From Taxillus chinensis (Eukaryota > Streptophyta > Magnoliopsida > Santalales > Loranthaceae), in NCBI GenBank assembly GCA_023512835.1, contig CM042086.1:3692799-3756798 (forward strand): a stretch of 64,000 nucleotides of DNA. Direction: 5' to 3'. This document shows, one piece after another, positions 53,850 to 64,000 of this stretch; positions within the stretch are counted from its first letter, which is position 1, and each line of letters begins with the position of its first letter. The notes under the pieces are model-generated. The model had not been told where the DNA came from. It ran no database searches and saw only the letters and a program-made list of their open reading frames with translations. The translations under genes and the position numbers were made by a program.

Positions 53850-56418
53850 GGGCCTTCTCCCATATCAACCCCCTTCGGACACCGATGGTTTATTATCTTC
53901 ATTGACGATTGCACACGAATGACCTGGCTGTATCTATTAAAACACAAAGAGGAGGTCTCCCAGGTTTTTCAATCTTTCCATCGTATGCTCATGACCCAAT
54001 TCTCGGCCAAACTTCAGATTCTCCGTTCTGATAATGGCGGAGAATTTGTCAATCACACATTACGAGGGTACCTCCAACAGCACGGCATTCTTCATGAAAC
54101 TACTTGCCCTCACACTCCGCAGCAGAACGGGATCTCTGAACGCAAGAATCGTCATATCCTGGAGATTGCGCGTGCTCTCTTACTCGATAACCACGTTCCC
54201 ACGCGGTTTTGGGGAGATGCGGTGTCCACCGTTGTGTATCTCCTTAATCGGATGCCTACGGCAGCACTTCGGTTTCAGACTCCCCTCCAATCTTTATCAT
54301 CTCATGTCTCGTTGCCGTCCATGTTGATGCTTCCTCCGCAAGTCTTTGGTTGCGTTGTGTTTGTCTATCTCCACAAACACCAATGCACGAAACTCGATCC
54401 CTAGGCTATCCGCTGTATATTTCTGGGATACGGCGCACACACCAAAGGCTATCGGTGTTTTGATCCTACTACCCGTCGCACCTACGTTTCCCTGGATGTC
54501 ACATTTCTGGAGACAAAGAGTTACTTCCATATCCCGGCCACAGATTCTGTCCCGCAGGGGGAGAGCCATGATGCAGGCCCGATTTGGCTGCGGGATGACG
54601 TAATCCAGGACCATGACGTCCAGGACCATGACGGCGCCCCTGGTGTGCTACGACGACAGTGTTCGGCGCCATTCCAGGCGCCACGACAGATACCGTAGCG
54701 GTTCGGTCTCCGCCCTACCACTACTGATCAAGCAACAGCCCCAGAAGAAATAAAGACCCCCCCCTACGTCACCATCGTCCAGTGATACTTCTCATGGGAA
54801 TATTCTTGAGGTAAGCACTAAACCATTACCTTTATCTACTAACCCAACAGACGTCTCTACAGGTTACACACTGCCGGATAGGCATACCCGTGGGAAACCT
54901 CCAAACCGGTATTCCCCCGATGTCACGAAGCCAAGGTCCAAATATACTATAGCCAATTATGTGTCCACACAACGGTTACCCGAACTACTGAAGAAGTTCA
55001 CTCACACGGTGTCGTTACACCATATCCCCACGCATATAGAAGAGGCTTTATCTCATCTTGAGTGGACAAAAGCTATATCTACGAGTTTGAGGCTCTACAA
55101 AAAAACAAGACGTGGACACTCGTGGAATTGCCACAAGGGAAGAAAACCGTGGGTTGCAAATGGATTTTCACCATCAAGTACAAGGCAGATGGATCCATTG
55201 ATCGGTATAAGGCGAGATTGGTGGCTAAAGGATACACACAGACCTATGGCTTGGACTATCAGGAGACGTTCTCTCCAGTGGCCAAACTAAATACCGTGAG
55301 AGTACTGCTTTCTCTTGCAGCAAATATGGACTGGCCACTACATCAGCTTGATGTAAAAAATGCCTTTTTACATGGAGATCTCGAGGAAGAGGTGTACATG
55401 GATATTCCCCCAGGATACTCGGCCTCCTCAGGGACTCGATTGGTGTGCAAGTTACGGCAGCATTGAAGAAGTACGGGTTCAAACAGAGCAACTCCGATCA
55501 TACACTATTTCTCAAGAGACATCAGAAGACAGTAACGGCGCTTATAGTGTATATGGATGACATGATCATCACAGGAAATGATCCGGCTGAGATTGTCAAG
55601 CTTAAAGAAAGGCTCGCAGCCGAGTTTGAGATAAAGGACCTCAGTGGACTGAAATACTTTCTCGGGATTGAAGTTGCTAGATCCAGACAGGGAATATGTC
55701 TCTCTCAGAGGAAATATGTACTGGACTTGTTGTTAGAAGTAGGCTTGTTGGATTGTAAGCCGGCAGACCTCCCGATTGTTCCAAACCACAAGCTGAGCAT
55801 ATACCCACATCAAGTACCAGCAAACAAAGAGAGATATCAACGGTTGGTGGGAAAGCTTATTTACTTATCCCATACCCGTCCGATATTGCATACGCGATTA
55901 GTATGGTAAGTCGGTTTATGTATTCCCCCACCAAGACCACTTAGATGCGGTTCTTCACATTCTCCGCTACTTGAAGGGTTCACCAGGGGAAAGGACTCTT
56001 CTTTTCCAAGAATGGTCATCCTGGAAATCCATGGATATACCAGGATGCTGATTGGGTGGGAATCCTTTAGACAGAAATCTACTTCTGGTTATTTCACGTT
56101 TGTTGGTGGAAATCTAGTCACATGGAGGAGCAAAAAACAAAATGTTGTGGCACTTTCGAGTACGAGGGCGGAGTTCAGGGGGAATGACCAAAGGTCTCTG
56201 TGAACTCCTCCTGGCTTAGGAAATTGCTCACCGAAATCGGCTTTCCTCCCACTAAAGAGATGCGATTGTTTAGTGACAATAAGGCGGCTATTGCAATTGC
56301 CCATAATCCTGTTCAACATGATCGTACGAAACATGTTGAAATCGACCGTCACTTCATCAAACACAACCTTGAGAGGAAAATTCTTCAATTTCCGTTTGTC
56401 AAGTCGAAGACCAGCTAG
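53850..56418 (+). pseudogene. Copia integrase, RT and RNase H, broken
   Basis: Continues from the TGA at 53,847. The integrase triad is intact on paper: Asp of HTDV just before the stop, Asp in LRSDNGGEF (about 54,030) and Glu in ISERKNRHILE (about 54,135). A TAG at 54,402 follows KLDP. RT begins [12 protein letters not shown], and [37 protein letters not shown] and [20 protein letters not shown] lie in frame to 55,440. Then the KALYGLKQSPRAW region is missing: LVCKLR is joined to [14 protein letters not shown] by a deletion with frameshift. The YMDDMIITGND box (about 55,552) is intact. RNase H (DADWVG-like; RSKKQNVVALSSTRAEFR; LFSDNKAAIAIAHNPVQHDR) runs over two or three frames to 56,418. 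Confidence 0.85.
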
Positions 56419-56517
56419 TGAGACATATTAACCAAGGTCATGTTGGCAACAAGGTTTTTTACAACTCACTGGGCAAGTTAGGCATACGGGATTTGTACGC
56501 ACCAACTTGAGGGGGAG

Positions 56518-56748
56518 TGTTGGCGTACGTTATGCATGAGTTGGCAGGATCGGATCACGCCATTATGGGTGATTGATTGTGTAATCTTTTATTTTTGAGT
56601 ATTAGTGTAATTAGGGAAATTACTTCCAAGGATAGAACTTACTTAGAATAGTGTCTTCCTGCACCTATATGTACATGTACCAGAAGTTGTAATAGATATA
56701 TAGAAAATAAAAATAAAAATACAGGACGTTGGCCTGTACGTTTCTACA
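56518..56748 (+). repeat. Copia 3' LTR
   Basis: 231 bp, nearly identical to the 5' LTR. Preceded by the polypurine tract and followed by the TTCCG target duplication. Confidence 0.95.
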
Positions 56749-56753
56749 TTCCG

Positions 56754-57859
56754 ATCATAAGCATCAAAACAACATTAATCACATGTCAAATCACCAAAAC
56801 AACAAGGAAAAATGAAATCAAAAACATCAAAACATCATAAATAGCAAAATTGGGAAAAATTACACATTCAATGGTGGCAACAGTTGCATGCCTAACCATG
56901 AGTCTCCTTTTTTTATATGCCACAATGCCTTATTCTTAACCCGAATGGCCCCTTGTTAAATCTAAATTTATTTTATATTATATAAATATACATTCATGCA
57001 TCATAGTATCATCCCATGTCAAGTTTAGAGTCCTCCAAATAAAACAATTATTCGACCAATATTAGGCATGGGTAAACTTATAGATGTTAAGGAATAAACA
57101 CCTATTAATATATGAAAAGCCGAGAACGAGAAAAAGGAACTCAAGTTTCCCTCCTAAAATCTCAACAATGTGTTTATTTTGGAGTATTATCAATAATAAT
57201 ATTATTAATATAAGTCAAAAAAGACATCTTGGTAAAAATATCAACTTGCCTTCCGAGAAAGTATAATCATACCCAATCGGTGGAGGTTTAAGGGTGGGTT
57301 TGTGAGGGGACTCCTAGTAGACTGGCTATAAGTTAATTTTAGCTTAAAAAGTGAAAGGGAGAAAAAACCCTTTGCAGTGGCTCTTCAGGCACAAAGTATT
57401 TAGCTTTTGGTTATTGGCTAGAGTTGGAGCCTTCATTGCAAAACAGTTTAAAAAATAACTATTTTAAAATCATCAAACGCTTCTACCAGTCGTTAATATT
57501 CAAGGCATGGAAGTTCGTAAGGGCCCCGAACATACAGAGATGTAAAGGAATAGAATCCACCCTGGTGACTTCTCATTTAAGTTTATCTTCTAAAAATAAA
57601 GTCTGATTAATTCAATGCCTATTGATAAATAATTCAATAATGCAAACAGAAGGGGCCAGGGAGTCAACAAGGATAAGGAACGTCTGTAATTGAGTCCTAA
57701 AATTTTTAAAACAATCACACCCTACACATAAATTCATTCTGAAAGCACCAGCATCAAAGGCCCAGGTTTTGGGATTTCCCAGTCCCAACTTGCCTTTGAT
57801 CTCCTATGACAAGATATACACGATGAAGAAGAGTTACTGAATCGATGAGCGATCTTAAT
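56754..57859. other. Intergenic DNA between Copia and duplication copy 2
   Basis: No gene recognised. A short stretch at 57,195-57,265 (GTCAAAAAAGACATCTTGGTAAAA) looks like a further, third piece of the left end of the segmental duplication. Confidence 0.4.
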
Positions 57860-57981
57860 AATAATAATATTATTATTAATAATAAGTTTTTGAAATGTGA
57901 CATAAAAAGACATATTGGTAAAAGATTTGAACTTGGGGGGGCTGGGGGGGGGGTGCGGAGGTGACCTTGACCGAGGGTTAA

Positions 57982-57984
<3 letters not shown>

Positions 57985-58027
<43 letters not shown>
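57985..58027. repeat. 43-bp poly-G tract
   Basis: Uninterrupted G from about 57,985 to 58,027, then A/T-rich DNA. The duplicate (copy 1) has no G run at the equivalent place. Could fold as a G-quadruplex on the plus strand, or be a sequencing/assembly artefact. Confidence 0.9.
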
Positions 58028-58028
<1 letters not shown>

Positions 58029-58871
58029 AAATATTTTTTTTTTTAAAAAGCCAAAAAAATTTTGAGCTATTATTTGAAAGTATAAACATAATTACCTAGC
58101 TAAATCTTTTGAAAGTTTCAAGATTGTAATTTTGTAACAGGAAGCCTCCGTCTGCAATGGAAAACTTTGAATCATTATTGGCTCTTTAGTTTCTTGTACT
58201 TGTACTGCACTTCGCTACAGGAAGGTATAGACTGTAGTGAAGCATTTGACTCGGGAACAGCAGTCCTGATTTTTCTATTAACTCTTGATCTGGACAGAAG
58301 CAGCAACTAATTTTCCACACGGCGTACATGCAGCGCTGGGACAAATTACCAAGCTAGGAGCAGAGAGACTTTGAATTTATTGAAAAAGATAAATCAAATC
58401 AAGTATACGAAATAAAACCTGGTCATGGTACCGTGAACATCACTGTCCCACCGATCTGAGAAAGCAACATGATCGGATAAAATTTTAAGTTTGGGTTTCG
58501 CTTGTCTTGTGTTTTGATTCTATTTGTTAGTTGTCGAGGTCAAGAAAGAGTCTTATCTCTATCTTCAAGCAACGTATCAACGTACCGTATAGAATGCGCG
58601 CCATTGACTACTCCTTCCTTATCTTTGTATTTCTCCAATGTCTCAACACACATGCCGCCTCACCATTTCCCAGGTCCAGCAGCTCAAAATACAAAGGCAG
58701 TTGAGTTATGTCCATTTTGGCTATATATAAAAAAATTAATACTACTTTTATATTTTTATTAAAATAATATCATTTTAATTGATAAATATTTTTATCAAAA
58801 TAATATAGTTTTAATAAAAATACAAAAGTCATACAATAGTCTCCATTTTCGGGATTGCATATAGATTGTTT

Positions 58872-58875
<4 letters not shown>

Positions 58876-58912
<37 letters not shown>
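58876..58912. repeat. (AT)n microsatellite
   Basis: About 18 AT units within duplication copy 2. Confidence 0.9.
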
Positions 58913-58916
<4 letters not shown>

Positions 58917-59183
58917 GCATGGATGAATTGGATAGTTAGGTTTTGATCAATAAATGAGCTAATATGAATAATATTATACATTAAATAAGACTATAATTTT
59001 AAATAGTCCAATTAAATTGAATTTTTAAGATTTTAGATATTTTAAACTTAAATACAAAATTAGTTTATAATTTATATTAACCAATAGATTTAATTTAAAA
59101 TACAAGAAAGTTAGTTTAATTAACTTTTATATGCGCCGTCATAGTCACCGAATTTTGCACGGCACATACGGCCTCTTTTGCAT

Positions 59184-59877
59184 GAGTTCAGATCCTATAC
59201 AGTAATTGTATAGTGCAATACATCAAAACTAGGGGTGAATTCAATTTGGTTTGAGTCGTTTTAAGCCCTTTTTCAAATCAATTTGATGTGTTTCGGTTTG
59301 GACAAAATCAAACTAAACCAAACCTGTTGCTTGGACCAAACCAAATCGGACCGAACGGATTCAGTTTGGTTTGGTTCGATTTGAACCAACGATTTGAATT
59401 ATTATCAGTTTAGATCAATATGAATCTGTTTAGTAATATATGTTAAATTTATAATTATAAGTCTCAAAATTTGATAATATAATTCATAAATACAACATAT
59501 CAAGTATTAACAAATAATCTTACATAAATAAATCCCAAAACATAAAATAAAAATAGAAAATAAGTAAATAACAATATTATTCGGTTCGGTTTGGTTTAAA
59601 CTGCGGTTTTGAAATCTCAAACCAAACCAAACCGATATATTATTCGGTTTCAAACCAAATCAAACCAATTTTTGTTCGGTTTCGACGGATCGATTTGGAC
59701 TGGTTTCAGCGGTTTGACAGTTTAGAGTTATATTCCTAATCAAAACTATGTCGTTTCGATGATTTTTTAAAAAATTGTATGTTAAAACAGCATAATTTTG
59801 ATATAAATTAAAAATATCAAAAAGATGCAATTTTAATAGACTATATCATGCAATAATTGTAGAGAATCTTAATTCTC
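59184..59877. mobile_element. MITE (family of 1,691) interrupted by a hAT MITE
   Basis: Absent from duplication copy 1, where the two flanks are fused (CTTTGCATCC near 49,200). Flanks TTTGCAT (59,177-59,183) and TTTGTAT (59,878-59,884) suggest a target duplication. Outer ends GATCCTATACAGTAATTGTA and reversed GATTCTCTACAATTATTGCA. The right arm matches the 1,730-1,842 element. Confidence 0.65.
59230..59738 (+). mobile_element. CGGTTTGGTTT-type hAT MITE, copy 2, 8-bp TSD
   Basis: Starts TAGGGGTGAATTCAATTTGG and ends TTATATTCCTA (reversed TAGGAATATAA). Perfect duplication ATCAAAAC at 59,222-59,229 and 59,739-59,746. 509 bp, no ORF. Same family as 36,590-37,160 in opposite orientation. Confidence 0.85.
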
Positions 59878-60516
59878 TTTGTATCCCATCAAGTGGGAGA
59901 GAGTGATAAATTGTTTTCGTTAATCTCCAACGGTAGAGTGCATGCAAGTTTGAAAGACAAATTGCATGTACCAAAATGATCTATTTAGTATGGGTGAATA
60001 AGTGTTTCTGTTTATATAGTTCTTATTGATTTGACATGAAGATTTGATTTTTTTTATGATAGATTTCATTCAAGATGTACTTTATTCCAATAAATGGTAT
60101 CATGGCCCCATATTGAGACGTATTCTAGATTTGGTTGAATTTAGATGATCCCTAATTATTTGGTTACATATGGACTTAATTTCATTTTGAGAATTTTATT
60201 TTATCACATGTATGTTCATGCAAATTGCTGTTAGGGCTGTTGTATTAGAGTTGATGGGTTCATTCGTTCAAGTTGCCATTAGTTATCATTTGCGGGCTCT
60301 AAATATATATATTTTTTAGGTTATGTCTCATTTGCCCTAAAAATACATAGGTTGCCTCGTTTGTCTGACATGTTTTATTTTATTTTTAAAAATTATAATT
60401 CAAGATAAATTTATAATATTTATAAATACTACAAAATTTATCATGCTCACTACTTTCAAAAACAATCACATTTATAAAAATAATACAATCAAAATCAAAC
60501 GGAACCAAATGAATTA

Positions 60517-61046
60517 AAGCGTGTTTGGTTCCTATACTTGTTTTTGGTTTTCTGCACTTAAATATAGAAAATACCTTACTGCACTTGTTTGGTAGCTGTT
60601 TTCTTTGGGTTGTTTTGAAAACAAAACGTTTTCAAATGCAATAAAATGGAAACATCTTTTGGATATTTCCTGATTTTTGATTTTGTTTTCATTAGTTTTT
60701 CGGTGACCCGCCGCCGCCGACGCGCCCACCCACCCCCCGCGTGACGGCCCCCTGCGCGAGACGCCCCCCTACGCCCGATCTTCCCTCTCGCGCGCGACGA
60801 CACCCTCTGCATGCGACGCCTCTGCGCGCGATGACCGCCCAGCGCGACGCCCGATCTGCCGCCCCCAGCCCTCCCTGCCCGCTACGCGACGCTCGCCCAC
60901 TCCGACAATGCTTTTCCAGTGGCGGAGGGTGATAGATCCAGCGTCATGGAGTTCAGATCCGATGGCGTCGAGTTCTCCTTCCGTGCTGACGCCGGCTGAA
61001 CGAAATACAAAAACGAAAAACAATAACCAAACACATAAACGAGTTT
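60517..61046. mobile_element. Mutator-like non-autonomous element with GC-rich cargo
   Basis: Left arm AAGCGTGTTTGGTTCCTATA and reversed right arm TTTATGTGTTTGGTTATTGT share the GTGTTTGGTT core, and both inner arms are rich in TTTTCNGTTTT-like wording. The centre (60,705-61,000) jumps to very high GC, with CGCGCGA-type repeats and a final block (TCCAGCGTCATGGAGTTCAG) that could derive from a host exon. No gene identified. Confidence 0.5.
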
Positions 61047-62518
61047 TGGATGACAAATTTTGAGAATAGCCAAATATAAATTTTTCAAAACCGACGCAAC
61101 AGCCTTATGCATCCTTTGATAAAGTTTTAAAAAATAAAAAATAATAACCCAACCCCAAAATGGGTCAACACCGATTGGGATATGATGGGTCAAGCCTCGG
61201 CTTTGGTCACAACCCTCCCTTCTCAAATCTCACCCAGGCCCGCCAGCGGAACGACACTGGGTCTAGATAGATCTGGACAGATTGGTTTCAGGAAGCACGA
61301 TCCGATGGAAACTCACATCGGCGAGGCAATTCCTCTTAGGCGATTCAAGCATTGATCCATCATCGTTGCTGGCGATCAACTCATTTTCCCAGGACATTTC
61401 GAGTGTGGCCAACGCTGTGGATCTTCCGGTCAGTTGCAGCACAGATCCAGACGAGGCGGTGACTCGTTGGGCAATCAGGCAGGTTGATCCGACGCTCTAT
61501 ATTTAATATAAATTTTAAATTAATTAAATTTAAATTTATGCCTCATTTGGTTCACATATTGGGTAATGGGATTGGATTACCTAATTCTGAATTTAGCTAA
61601 TACTTGGTAATGTTCAGTCCTAGTCCTCAAAGTAGTCATTCCCATTCGTTTCGCTAAGCTCGTACTCACCGTCTTAACTAAGGAGGTTCGCGAAAATTAT
61701 AGCTGTCGTGGACGAAATGCTTTGATACAGTTTGTATGGGAAATCGATGATGAGAGTCTCTTCGAAGTTTAAACTTACTGATGTGATTAAATGCGAAGAG
61801 TCAAAGGACTTAACAACGAAGAAGAAGAGTAAATTTAACATTCCTATAGATCAAGAACTAAAACTGTTTTCCTTCCAAAATTATATGAATATTAAATTTA
61901 ACTGTTAACTTTTAAAATAAATATTAATTTAATATTATTCATATTACTACTAGTTAATTTTTATTCGAATTTAATTAGAAACAATTTAAAAATAAATAAA
62001 TTTAAATTTAATTTATGAAAAAATTAACCGTTTGATACTGTGAAATTTTATATATACATATTACCGTGAATATTTAATATAATAATTAAATTTTAAAATA
62101 AATATCATCAGAATTTAAAATATATCATATCAGTGAGCTGATTTTACTCACCAGTGAATCCAGACTTTATATATGTAGCTCAATAGATCGTTAGTTAAAT
62201 ATTTATTATTATTTCCCTAATTAATTCATAACGTTTTTAAAAATTACTACAATTTCTGAAAATGCCCTCTAATGTTTCCAACTCTAAAATATGCTTAACT
62301 ACATCCAAAATGATTTCATTTTTATATGGATCGTAATTCCAATGAAAGTTTCATCAAAATCTCTATCTACAAGTTTTTATACTCTTACATACTTTTTAAT
62401 CTTTAGGACTGAAAATAAAATTGAAGGCAATAGAATGGAATAAAAATATTTGATATATAATACCATAAAAAAAATTATTTTAAAATTACAAATCTATAAA
62501 AAAACAATCACAAATTTC
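61047..62518. other. Intergenic DNA, no gene identified
   Basis: 61,200-61,500 is of balanced composition with an open plus frame (61,282-61,506) of unknown nature. 61,540-61,600 has TTTGGTTCACATATTGGGTA, wording of plant MITE ends, without a matched partner. The rest is AT-rich. Confidence 0.4.
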
Positions 62519-62935
62519 CTTTCCTGTGTCGGCTCTCTCTCTCTATCACTCTCCATGTCGCCGCCCAACAACCTGCCTCTGTGTCTCCCGCCCCCCACGC
62601 CAGCCCCACCCCCACGACGCCCTTGCATCTTTGCAACACACCACAACCACCCCCCACCCCCCCCGCGCGCGCTTGCCCGACCCTCGCCTGCCCCCACACC
62701 GCCCAACCCACCTTGCGTCTGTGTCCCCCCACGCGCGTTTGCCTGATAGAAAGCCCGCCCCCCATGCCAGCCCCACCTCATGTGGCGGTTGCCATCCCAG
62801 CTCTCATGCCCGGCGTCATCACCCTAGCCCCACCCCTGCAGTATCGCGAGCCCAGCACCACCCCTTGCTGTTGCCACCCCAGCCCCATCCCACCTCCCCA
62901 CATCCTGCGTCGGTCGATCTAGGCAGCACACGAGC
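62519..62935. other. GC/C-rich block of unknown origin
   Basis: Abrupt C-rich stretch (CCCCACCCC, CGCGCGCG) in AT-rich surroundings. All frames give Pro/Ala/Arg or Gly/Arg repeats. The composition resembles the cargo of the Mutator-like elements at 26 and 60.7 kb, but no clear terminal repeats were found. Confidence 0.4.
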
Positions 62936-64000
62936 ATGAATGATTAAGGGCGGATTATCAACTTTAGTATCCTATGCAAGATAATAACTCATTACCATAG
63001 GGTGGGGATAATCTCAACATTACCTTAAATGGATTTTATCCCAAGATAATAAAAGATTGCATTCATTTGGTTATAGAAAATAAATTTAATTCCATTACAT
63101 TCAATTAGGGTACAGGTCATGAAGGGTCACTATTTGAGTTAAGTGAATGCTTGATTTTGGTGCATGATAATTTATGGAATTTTACATATATACCTCTTGT
63201 TATGTATAGTGTATGATACAGGTAAAATAACATCCACTTTGATTTTTTTTCAATTCCTAGTTATTTACTAAGAGTAACTGTGGAGAGTCAACGATCAAAT
63301 TTTTGAATTAATCTTTCGAGTTTATCTTTCATTTTATGTCAAATATTTTTATAAAATGACGTGTTAAGTAAAATAGTCCCACTTCAAAGGTTTTTTTTTC
63401 CTTTATTTCATGTGTTAACCCAACATTAACCTTGAGAGATGGTCTTTAAAAAATTAGTTCACATTGCTCTATCTCATCATCTTTTCTTTAGGAATGCAAC
63501 CATCCCCGATACAGCCCTATACCACATTTACACCAGCCTCTGTGATCCATACATCGTTTTGTAATAATAAGAAAAAATACTCAACAAATAAAAATGGCCA
63601 ACATTTTAACATCAAAATGCTCAATTGTAATATATTTATTATCATCCCCGATGATAATATTCATCGTTTTGGGCATCTAATTCACATCTTATATATTTTT
63701 ATTTTTCTATTTATTGATGATAAAAATGTTAAATTTATAAAATGATAGTTTTGGAAATTACCTATATACAGAAAAGTTGTATTTTACATTGTTTTTTTTT
63801 TCATCGTGTATTTTATATAATGTTATATTGTGTAGAAACACTTTCTTTACGGTTGTATTGATATATAAGTTTTTTTAATAATATCAATAATATTAAAAAA
63901 ATAATATCAATGAATAGAGTTTTGTCCGAATTACCTAAAATTTTCTTATACAAATTAACACGACATGATATTTAGAGAATCCAATTATTTATAGGAACTA
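62936..64000. other. AT-rich intergenic DNA to window end
   Basis: No gene, terminal repeat or RNA gene recognised. The plus frame at 63,464-63,745 has no known motif. Confidence 0.5.

Larger units (their letters stand above)
51846..56748 (+). mobile_element. Full-length Copia LTR retrotransposon (4,903 bp)
   Basis: LTRs 51,846-52,076 and 56,518-56,748 (231 bp each), with TG..CA ends and target duplication TTCCG on both sides (51,841-51,845 and 56,749-56,753). Primer-binding site TGGTATCAGAGC directly after the 5' LTR (52,077). Polypurine tract GAGGGGGAG directly before the 3' LTR (56,509-56,517). Domain order gag, protease, integrase, RT, RNase H is Copia. About four mismatches between the LTRs (roughly 1.7%) mark a recent insertion, yet the coding region has stops, shifts and a deletion, so it cannot move itself. 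Confidence 0.95.
57860..60290 (+). repeat. Segmental duplication, copy 2
   Basis: Direct copy of 48,080-50,195, about 9.8 kb downstream. It carries a poly-G tract (57,985-58,027) and a nested MITE insertion (59,184-59,877) that copy 1 lacks. It lacks the hAT MITE of copy 1, where the join reads CACATGTATGTTCATGC. Confidence 0.85.

Noticed and set aside
62450..62939. Several overlapping Pro/Arg/Gly-rich ORFs
   Set aside because: All three frames on both strands are open because the block is C-rich; this is compositional, not coding.

Overview
The window is nuclear DNA of a flowering plant, most likely a woody eudicot. It has long AT-rich intergenic tracts, GT-AG split genes with multi-kilobase introns, CT-rich 5' leaders, G-box/ABRE and TATA motifs, and dense nested plant transposons (Copia, Gypsy, hAT, PIF/Harbinger-like MITEs, TRIM, LINE, Mutator-like). 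Nothing prokaryotic or organellar was seen.

Host genes are few. The main one is a 12-exon minus-strand gene spanning 6,757-25,719. I assembled it exon by exon with consistent phase into a 581-codon reading frame. It appears to encode a plastid-targeted protein with PPR-like helical repeats, a four-cysteine zinc ribbon, a hydrophobic hairpin and a C-terminal coiled coil. Two very large introns (5.5 and 8.8 kb) have absorbed most of the local transposons. A second, single-exon minus-strand gene (44,500-44,847) encodes a 115-aa MGNC-type protein with a TATA box upstream. A 94-aa plus-strand ORF at 28,313 is a weaker candidate. The left edge (480-780) has three G-boxes and may be the promoter of a gene lying outside the window.

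Layout: 0.8-1.9 kb, three MITEs; 3.6-4.4 kb, a TIR element carrying a captured, broken fragment of an oxalate-CoA-ligase (AAE3)-like gene; 6.8-25.7 kb, the split gene, with a decayed Copia in intron 6 and two decayed hAT transposases on opposite strands in intron 5; 26-28 kb, a Mutator-like element with GC-rich cargo and a LINE remnant; 28-32 kb, an unclassified repeat zone with a promoter-exon-intron unit; 32.5 kb, a KIN17 C-terminal pseudogene; 33-36 kb, tandem and foldback repeats and a Copia remnant; 36.0-39.3 kb, a three-level nest (hAT MITE > 3-kb LTR-like element with TG..CA ends > another MITE); 44-47 kb, the MGNC gene and a 0.3-kb tandem duplication; 48.1-50.2 and 57.9-60.3 kb, a direct segmental duplication whose copies act as filled/empty sites for two MITE insertions; 50.6-51.3 kb, a three-LTR TRIM; 51.8-56.7 kb, a young full-length but defective Copia element with matching LTRs and TSD; 60.5-61.0 kb, another Mutator-like element with GC-rich cargo; 61-64 kb, no recognisable gene.

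All functional calls come from reading motifs by eye. No database search or alignment program was available. Splice sites are predicted from consensus and phase, not from transcripts.
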